Of a stretch of 64,000 nucleotides of DNA, positions 58,662 to 64,000 are shown one piece after another. The DNA lies in assembly GCA_003389215.1 (NCBI GenBank), contig QQVP01000119.1, forward strand, positions 1-64,000. The letters run 5' to 3'. The translations under genes and the position numbers were made by a program. How positions within the stretch are numbered: position 1 is the first letter of the stretch; every line of letters begins with the position of its first letter. The notes below the pieces were generated by a model. The model was given only the letters and a program-made list of their open reading frames with translations. It was not told where the DNA came from and searched no databases. This DNA is from Planctomycetota bacterium (GTDB lineage Bacteria; Planctomycetota; Planctomycetia; Pirellulales; UBA7805).

Positions 58662-60074
58662 TCAGCCTTGCAGTACAACCGCCTGGTCCACGTCGAGAAC
58701 GGCGACACCCGCGAGGATGTCCATGTTCACGACCGTACCCTGCTTGATCGAGTTGTATTGCATGGTCACACGCATGGCGACGTTGTTGTGCAACGCCCCA
58801 GCGGCCATGACGCCCAAGCTCTGGTTCGGCAGAGCCAGCGGGCGAGAAACCAACGCGATCGCGTCTCGCTGGAAAGCCCAATTGAAGGCACCAGCGGGAC
58901 CAGGGAACGCCGGATCATCGTCGGCCAGAGCCGCTTCCAGCGGACGATCGAGATAGATCACGCGATCGGCGCCCGACGCCTCGGACTCGATGACCGTGTA
59001 GGTATGGCGAGTGCCACCCGTGCCGAACGCCACCAACTGGCCGATGTGCAACGGTTGGGTGAAACCGTCGATCGTGATGCCCTTGGTGTACCCCTTGGGA
59101 TAGGCACCTTGCACATCCTGCTTCTTGTAGACCGTGATGGCGGCGCCCGCAGCCGTGGCGAACTTGTTCGCCTCGTTCAGCGTGACATCGGTCGTGTCAC
59201 CAGCACCCGCGGTTCGAGCCGTGATGTGGGACGGCTGGTCGTTGCCGACCACTACCGCGAACTCGCCAACCACAGCTTCGTAGCCGGTGATGGTGACTGC
59301 TTGCGAACCGCTGCCGCCAATGCCCAGGGCATTGGTCACGGTACCGGTGGCAACGTCGCTGGTGCCGGCCGCGATGTCGTTCACGTTCTGGTCCATGAAC
59401 GTATCGAAGCCGAGGATACGACCCAGCGTCGCATTCTCCAGGGCGTTGCCGCCATCACCCCGACGTTCGGCCGAGATGAACAACTCGTTCTTGAGCAACG
59501 ACGTTTCGCTGGCCGAGCCGAGGACCAAACGACGGCCCTGAATCGGCGCTTTGTTGTCGTTGAGGATCTTGCGAGCTTCGAGAACGTAGTTCTTCGAGTT
59601 CGTCTCGTCCAGGTTCAGCAAGCGACCGACTCGGTTCGCCGGTCCGCCCAGGAACTCGTGAACGCGGCCGAGGATGGCGCGATCGACCGAGCGGGCGATG
59701 ACCTGCATCGCCGGCAGCATGTAGATCGTCACCAGTTCCTGGAACGACTTGCTCGCTTCACCGTCCTTGATGATGAACGAGTTGTAGAAGTGCTGATCCA
59801 GCGGAACCTGCACGTTCGTGCTGGTCGCATCCTGCTGTTCCACGTCGTCGTTGTCCGTCTTTCGACGGATTTTGAAGTTTCCGGGCCGGCGCGTGTTCAC
59901 CACGTCGCCGAACTCGGCCACTTCGTCCTCGAAGTCACGGTGGACCAGCATGGCGGCCACCATGTTCTCTTCGAGCAGGACGAGTCCTTCCTGCGCCCAC
60001 AACTCAGGGATGTAGGCATCGTTGTCGTTGGCGTAGCAGCTTGCGACTGCCACGGACAGGTAAACGTGATTCAT
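58662..60074 (-). CDS. major capsid protein, P22-coat-like (HK97 fold)
   Basis: A 470-residue protein from the ATG at 60074. The N-terminal block is ELWAQEGLVLLEENMVAAML, then EFGDVVNTRRPGNFKI, then STNVQVPLDQHFYNSFII, then QVIARSVDRAILGRVHEFLG. This is the P22 gp5-type coat family, with an inserted Ig-like domain in the middle (about residues 245-330). It follows the scaffold gene directly, and its size is typical. Spacing to the next gene and strong codon consistency point to high expression. Confidence 0.88.
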   Translation of the reverse strand: MNHVYLSVAVASCYANDNDAYIPELWAQEGLVLLEENMVAAMLVHRDFEDEVAEFGDVVNTRRPGNFKIRRKTDNDDVEQQDATSTNVQVPLDQHFYNSFIIKDGEASKSFQELVTIYMLPAMQVIARSVDRAILGRVHEFLGGPANRVGRLLNLDETNSKNYVLEARKILNDNKAPIQGRRLVLGSASETSLLKNELFISAERRGDGGNALENATLGRILGFDTFMDQNVNDIAAGTSDVATGTVTNALGIGGSGSQAVTITGYEAVVGEFAVVVGNDQPSHITARTAGAGDTTDVTLNEANKFATAAGAAITVYKKQDVQGAYPKGYTKGITIDGFTQPLHIGQLVAFGTGGTRHTYTVIESEASGADRVIYLDRPLEAALADDDPAFPGPAGAFNWAFQRDAIALVSRPLALPNQSLGVMAAGALHNNVAMRVTMQYNSIKQGTVVNMDILAGVAVLDVDQAVVLQG

Positions 60075-60138
60075 CGTTGCTTGGTCTCCACAAGTAGAGA
60101 TGGATTGACAAAAGGGAAAACAACCTACCCCCGGTGAC

Positions 60139-61098
60139 TTAGCGATCGGCCTTGGGCTTCAATCCGAGCAGTTCCGGGTTCTTCTGTCGGATTTCGCGGT
60201 ACTGACCGGGCGAAAGCTTTCGCACGTCGACCTTGCCGTTGGCGCCCGGTTGTAAGCCACCGGTAGCTGAATTCCCCCCGATGCCGCTGACGACGCCGGA
60301 CTTGAAGAGGTTGCCGTAAAGCTCCGGCAACTCTTTCATCCGACGGACGGCCTCTTCGGGAGTCCTTTGGGTAATGATGTCCTGACCGGTCTCCGCGTCC
60401 TTGTCGGCGAAGTCGATCATCACGTCGAACGATCCCAGACCATTGCCCTTCTCGTCGGCCTTCTCTTTCATGTTGGCATGGCCGCGCAGGAGCGTGACGA
60501 TCTGCGAAGGGCTAAATGCCTCATTGACAACCGCGGCGTCCTGGATCGAACGAGAGATCGTCTCGTTCTCGTACATCTTCCACGTCTTGGTCGCTCGCTC
60601 TTCGGCGGCGGACAGGCGCTGCGTGTACTCCTCTTCGAGCTGCTTCTTCTCGTGCGCGAGTTGCTGTTCCTTGGTTCGGAACTGTTTGCGCAGATCTTCC
60701 AGGTCAGTTTCGAGCTTGGCGCGCTGCTCGCGACTGAGGCTCTGGTTTTGCAGCAACTCTTGGTATGACTTTTCCAGCGATTCGTACCTCTTGGAGTGTT
60801 TGCGACGATCGTCGGCCAGATATTTGTTGACCTCTTCCTGAGTGAACAACTTGTCGGCGTCGCTGCCGCGGCCCGATCCGCGCGGAGTCGGTTTTTTCTG
60901 CCCTCCGCTGCCCGCGCCGCTACCACCGTGCCCTTCATCGTCGTTGTCAAAGGAACTGCCGCCGTGGTCGTCGCCGGTGAGATTTCCTTGGCCACCCTCT
61001 TCGGCGCCATCGCCACCATCGCTGCCTTCGGCGCCAGGGCCGTCTTCGTTGTCGTAGCACGAAATGAGCGCGCAGGATTTGTACAGATCGGTCAACAT
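60139..61098 (-). CDS. scaffold protein, coiled-coil
   Basis: A 319-residue protein. The first 90 residues are acidic and Gly-rich (EGSDGGDGAEEGGQG), residues 100-200 are a long coiled-coil (SLEKSYQELLQNQSLS, KLETDLEDLRKQFRTKEQQL, KKQLEEEYTQRLSAAEERA), and the C-terminus is basic (NPELLGLKPKADR). This is the layout of capsid scaffolds that leave the shell after assembly. It lies directly upstream of the coat gene, as in nearly all tailed phages with separate scaffolds. Confidence 0.85.
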   Translation of the reverse strand: MLTDLYKSCALISCYDNEDGPGAEGSDGGDGAEEGGQGNLTGDDHGGSSFDNDDEGHGGSGAGSGGQKKPTPRGSGRGSDADKLFTQEEVNKYLADDRRKHSKRYESLEKSYQELLQNQSLSREQRAKLETDLEDLRKQFRTKEQQLAHEKKQLEEEYTQRLSAAEERATKTWKMYENETISRSIQDAAVVNEAFSPSQIVTLLRGHANMKEKADEKGNGLGSFDVMIDFADKDAETGQDIITQRTPEEAVRRMKELPELYGNLFKSGVVSGIGGNSATGGLQPGANGKVDVRKLSPGQYREIRQKNPELLGLKPKADR

Positions 61099-61112
61099 TG
61101 TGTCTTTTCCCT

Positions 61113-61634
61113 TCAGGAAACCCTACTCAGTCGAATTGCGTCGTCGTCCCGTAGGAAGGGGCACAGATAGCGCCACGCGAGTGCATTGGGGACGCCGTTC
61201 ACGATGTGTTCAATCGGAACCTGGTTGCGGGAGTAGGTAGTCCGCACCGACGCATACCCTTGGCTTACAATGCCAAGGTTTTCCAGTTCAAGTTCAGGGT
61301 CTTTGCCGTCCAGCAAAGAGTGCGCGATCTCGTAACAGGCGATACGGATCGCTTCTGGGACTTCCGTGTCTGCGCCGCGCGGAAACTCCAACACTTGCGC
61401 GGCTTCCGCTTCGCGAATGGAGTTCAGGCTTGCGCCGGGGTCCGTCTGGAGCAATTCGTTGACGCTGCGCTTCCGCCCTTTGAAGTTCAACGTGTCGATG
61501 ATGATGGTCGCCGCACGCAGGGCGCGCGGCCGATCGACGGGCTTGACGGCGGACCATGCTTGTTCGTGCAGCCGCATTTCAAAGTAGTCGTTGGCTTCCT
61601 GCACTGAGCCGTAATGTTCCTGCGAAATTGACAT
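61113..61634 (-). CDS. DnaT-like head-tail connector protein
   Basis: A 173-residue protein of the DnaT_2-type family found in phage head modules: SVQEANDYFEMRLHEQAW, ALRAATIIIDTLNFKG, VLEFPRGADTEVPEAIRIA and CYEIAHSLLDGKDPE match the family layout (ANxYFxxR, AxxAATxxID, FPR, P-x-x-x-A). Despite the name, members in this position act as connectors or capsid adaptors. It lies upstream of the scaffold gene. Confidence 0.8.
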   Translation of the reverse strand: MSISQEHYGSVQEANDYFEMRLHEQAWSAVKPVDRPRALRAATIIIDTLNFKGRKRSVNELLQTDPGASLNSIREAEAAQVLEFPRGADTEVPEAIRIACYEIAHSLLDGKDPELELENLGIVSQGYASVRTTYSRNQVPIEHIVNGVPNALAWRYLCPFLRDDDAIRLSRVS

Positions 61635-61654
61635 AGTGTGCGAACCAAGTTGGC

Positions 61655-62926
61655 TTACAGGAACGACCCGCCGAAAACCGTATCGGGGACGTTGGCGGGC
61701 GACTTGGTATCGAATCGAAGGACTTCACCGTGAAAGCCGCCGGGCCGAATGAAAGGCACAAAGTAGATGTACTGGCCGTCGAAGATTCCTCCGACGAATC
61801 CGTCGGGCGCCGTGCCCACTCCGTTGGCACCCGGATCGAAGGCCGACCAACTGGCTGGCGAGCGGAACGATGCACGCGTATCCAACCGGACGACCTCGCC
61901 GTGGAAACCGGACGAGTTGAAAAATGGGATGAAATAGACGTGCCGGCCGTCGAAAACGCCGCCCCAAAACCCGCGTGTATTCGTCCCGACGCCCGCCGTG
62001 CCCGGATCATAGTTCGCCCAGCTACTCGATGCGTCGAACGGGGCGTGCGTATCGTAACGCAAGACTTCCGAGGGCACGGTCGTACCATTTCCAAACGGCA
62101 CAAAGTAAACGTGCCGGCCGTCATACACGCCACCGACAAACGCCTTGGGATCGACTCCAACGTCATTGGCGGCAGCGCCGAAGGCGGACCAGCTTGCGGT
62201 GTCAGCAAACACGCCTTGCGTGTCGTATCGCAGCACTTCCGCGCTCTGACCGGCACCGTTGACGAAGGGCACAAAGTAGATGTGCCGCCCATCGAAGACG
62301 CCACCGACGAACCCGTCAGGGTTCGATCCTACTCCGTTCGCTCCGGCGTCGAACGAGGACCAACTTCCGGACGAATTGAATGCCGCCTGGGTGTCGTACC
62401 GCACCACTTCGCCGTGCGGCGCAGGGTGTAAGCTAGGTACGAGGTAGACGTAACGGCCATCAAACACGCCTCCGATAAAGCCTGTGGGAGTGGTGCCTAC
62501 GCCGCCGGCCGCCAGGTCAAACGTCGACCACGCGCTTGGTGAATTGAAAGTTGCCTGGGTGTCGAGCCGTAATACTTCGCCGTGATATACGCTTCCGGCG
62601 CGATTCGGGACGAAGTACACGTATCGGCCGTCAAAGACTCCGCCGGAAAATCCTTTGGCGTTCGTCCCCACGCCGTTGGCGCCAGGGTTGTAGGCCGACC
62701 AACTGCCGGTTGAAGTGAATGCGGACTGCGTGTCGTATCGGAGAACTTCGCCGGATGTGAAATTCAGGTTGGGCACGAAGTAAACGAAACGGCCGTCAAA
62801 CACTCCGCCATAAAATCCATCAGCCGCTGACCCTACGCCGTTGGCACCCGCATCGAACGTAGACCACTTCGACGTGTCGTTGAACTGCTGAAACGTCGTG
62901 ACACCAGGCGTTCTCCGATCTATCAT
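61655..62926 (-). CDS. predicted seven-bladed beta-propeller protein in the head module
   Basis: A 423-residue protein from the ATG at 62926 (the frame is open to GTG 63055, with weak start signals). Seven tandem units of 56-57 residues follow, each with SWSxFDxGANGVG, GGVFDGRYVYFVP and GEVLRYDTQ. Seven equal units with these strand patterns predict a seven-bladed propeller. In a head operon it may be a capsid decoration or adhesive protein. The units are nearly identical in DNA, which suggests recent duplication. No catalytic motif is visible. Confidence 0.75.
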   Translation of the reverse strand: MIDRRTPGVTTFQQFNDTSKWSTFDAGANGVGSAADGFYGGVFDGRFVYFVPNLNFTSGEVLRYDTQSAFTSTGSWSAYNPGANGVGTNAKGFSGGVFDGRYVYFVPNRAGSVYHGEVLRLDTQATFNSPSAWSTFDLAAGGVGTTPTGFIGGVFDGRYVYLVPSLHPAPHGEVVRYDTQAAFNSSGSWSSFDAGANGVGSNPDGFVGGVFDGRHIYFVPFVNGAGQSAEVLRYDTQGVFADTASWSAFGAAANDVGVDPKAFVGGVYDGRHVYFVPFGNGTTVPSEVLRYDTHAPFDASSSWANYDPGTAGVGTNTRGFWGGVFDGRHVYFIPFFNSSGFHGEVVRLDTRASFRSPASWSAFDPGANGVGTAPDGFVGGIFDGQYIYFVPFIRPGGFHGEVLRFDTKSPANVPDTVFGGSFL

Positions 62927-63003
62927 CAGCGAACCGCCAAATCCGTGCGCTCGACGGTCCCTTAGAAGATAGAGTGTGTGCAACAGTGAGCCCTCTCGCT
63001 CGG

Positions 63004-63315
63004 TTAGATTGCTACCCAGAACACTTTTTGACTGGCCTGATCGGCGATGACCCACACTTTTGCCAGGTCGTCAACGGGAACGAAGAGCCCGTCTCCTGGG
63101 CCTAATGGAAAGCCGTCTGTGCCATCGTTCGTACCGGCGGTAACGGACTGAGACGTGCCAACAAAGACCACTCCGAGATTGTCGGTGGCTGCCACGACTT
63201 GGGCGCCACGCAATAAGGGACGCGCGTTGGCGATCACTTCAGCCGTCGTTCCGACGACCTTGGCCGCATGAAAGAACTCCGGGGCGCTATCGCTGCCGAT
63301 ATCCACGACGGACAT
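63004..63315 (-). CDS. small head protein (decoration/fibre type), 103 aa
   Basis: A 103-residue beta-rich protein (MSVVDIGSDSAPEFFHAAKV, QVVAATDNLGVVFVG, GPGDGLFVPVDDLAKVWVIA). Size and position between portal and scaffold fit a small head decoration or plug protein. No firm family match. Confidence 0.6.
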   Translation of the reverse strand: MSVVDIGSDSAPEFFHAAKVVGTTAEVIANARPLLRGAQVVAATDNLGVVFVGTSQSVTAGTNDGTDGFPLGPGDGLFVPVDDLAKVWVIADQASQKVFWVAI

Positions 63316-63326
63316 TTGATCTCCCT

Positions 63327-64000
63327 TTACCTGTCTTTGCCTTCACCGCGAACACGCGGTTTGGTTGTGTCTTGAAGGGTCGTGTCGCGGCTTTCGGCCT
63401 TCTCCTCGCGGCCTGCGTTGGCCGGGTCGGGTGACAGATCGTCGATGCCGCGTGCCGCTGGGTCTCCGCTTCCATCGCCAGTTTGGCCCTGCACCTGCGC
63501 GATGCGGACAATTCGGGCCGAGTGGTCTTCGCGAGCGATAAGGAACTCGTCGTCATCAAAGCCCAGAGCCATCGAAGCCGTTTTCTCGCCCACCAGGCCG
63601 GCATCTTTGGCGTCGATGATGGTTCTCGGATCGCTGGTCGTGAACGGCGATGTGTCAATCTCTCTGTGGATCTTCTCGATCCGTTCCACACCGACTTTTC
63701 CGCCCAGCAAGACGGTCACAATGTTCTTGGCGATCTCCCGCTTGATGGTCCGGCCAGGAACGGTGGTCATCAAATCCGACAGCTTGTTCGCTTCGTCGAT
63801 CCGATCCGCGTCGGTCTTGAGGCTGTAACGATCCGGGTATTTGACCGTCGCGACCTTGCGCCGCTCCGGACGACGTTCCTCATAGGCGGCCCAAAACTCC
63901 GCGATTCTCCGCTCCGCACTTTCCAGGACGAGACCGATGAACGAGAGGCCCGCTTCGAGGCCCTGGTTGTCCATCGACTTCGACTCGGCCGAGGCCCGTG
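63327..64000 (-). CDS. portal protein, C-terminal part (continues past the right edge)
   Basis: The frame is open to the window end (upstream residues RASAESKS before the first ATG at 63974), so the true start is beyond 64000. Visible text: GLEAGLSFIGLVLESAERR, EFWAAYEERRPERRKVATV, LMTTVPGRTIKREIAKNIV, and a Gln/Gly-rich acidic end. The heavy helical content, the ESAERRIAE pattern and the position at the start of the head operon fit the clip and crown end of a portal protein. Assignment is tentative without the N-terminal part. Confidence 0.6.
   Translation of the reverse strand, partial: RASAESKSMDNQGLEAGLSFIGLVLESAERRIAEFWAAYEERRPERRKVATVKYPDRYSLKTDADRIDEANKLSDLMTTVPGRTIKREIAKNIVTVLLGGKVGVERIEKIHREIDTSPFTTSDPRTIIDAKDAGLVGEKTASMALGFDDDEFLIAREDHSARIVRIAQVQGQTGDGSGDPAARGIDDLSPDPANAGREEKAESRDTTLQDTTKPRVRGEGKDR

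Larger units (their letters stand above)
6150..64000. mobile_element. integrated tailed phage (prophage); right end outside the window
   Basis: The left boundary is the tRNA-Lys half-site. Inside follow an integrase, a cargo block, a replication and nucleotide-metabolism region, a toxin-antitoxin pair and a contiguous head-tail module ending in a portal cut by the window edge. More than 57 kb lie within the window, and packaging genes (terminase) and the right attachment site are still missing. No reading-frame decay is visible in the structural genes, so the phage may be functional. An alternative is that the integrase and the 7.6-10.7 kb cargo form a separate small island next to the phage; I saw no second tRNA half near 10.8 kb to support this. 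Confidence 0.8.

Noticed and set aside
58647-60137. Long plus-strand ORF (496 codons) opposite the major capsid gene
   Set aside because: It is a full antisense shadow of the capsid gene, has Arg/Val/His-rich text with no domain, and no ribosome site. High GC with third-position bias creates such frames.

Overview
The window looks like a planctomycete (Pirellulales-type) chromosome that carries a large integrated tailed phage. I infer this from the moderately high GC, a membrane-anchored leucine-rich-repeat protein with the N-terminal style common in planctomycetes, an RHS fragment, and phage genes of a soil or aquatic type. No rRNA or housekeeping gene is present to fix the taxonomy, so the assignment is an inference.

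Host flank, 1 to about 6150. On the minus strand are an RHS core fragment running off the left edge, a secreted ankyrin-repeat protein, a short proline-rich ORF and a membrane-anchored LRR protein; together they resemble the rearranged end of a polymorphic-toxin (RHS) locus. A Tn5/IS50-like IS4-family insertion sequence (3097-4656) follows. It has cut a small DUF6884-like gene, of which only the first 51 codons remain. About 1 kb without a convincing gene then leads to a 59-codon ORF with a strong ribosome binding site.

Integration site. At 6150-6191 lies the 3' half of a tRNA-Lys(CUU) gene on the minus strand, followed by its own terminator, with no matching 5' half. Right next to it are short inverted repeats, a perfect tandem 13-bp repeat and a tyrosine integrase. 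This is the left end of the element. The right end, with an intact tRNA-Lys, should lie beyond 64000.

Element, early part (6.2-39.8 kb). After the integrase comes a cargo block of chromosomal character: ArsR regulator, two SRPBCC/AHSA1 proteins, an alpha-beta-barrel protein and a methyltransferase. A long minus-strand early operon follows, with many 1-8 bp start/stop overlaps: HTH protein, DEDDh exonuclease, small unknowns, FmdB-type zinc ribbon, two DNA methyltransferases, RecB/Cas4-like nuclease, NUDIX, DNA ligase, HAD phosphatase, sigma factor, papain-like protein, VRR-NUC, family A DNA polymerase, two ParB-like proteins, HTH-phosphoesterase, SNF2-type helicase, a tRNA-like sequence and a lipoprotein. 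A divergent intergenic region at 33.5-33.8 kb carries two 33-bp boxes. To its right, on the plus strand, are a PrimPol-SF3 helicase, dNMP kinase, a second DEDDh exonuclease and a type IV AbiEi/AbiEii toxin-antitoxin pair with its own promoter and operator.

Element, structural part (39.8-64 kb, all minus strand, transcribed right to left). The order from the right is portal (cut by the window edge), small head protein, a seven-repeat predicted beta-propeller, DnaT-like connector, scaffold, P22-like major capsid protein, small membrane protein, neck proteins, tail tube, tail chaperone with a probable -1 frameshift extension, gp10-like protein, tape measure (1295 aa), a fibre-type protein, three tandem paralogous ConA/LamG-like proteins, a 994-aa repeat fibre, a tail hub protein, an SPFH/band-7 protein and a cysteine-rich terminal protein. 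This is a long-tailed (siphovirus-like) module. No terminase or endolysin was recognised in the window.
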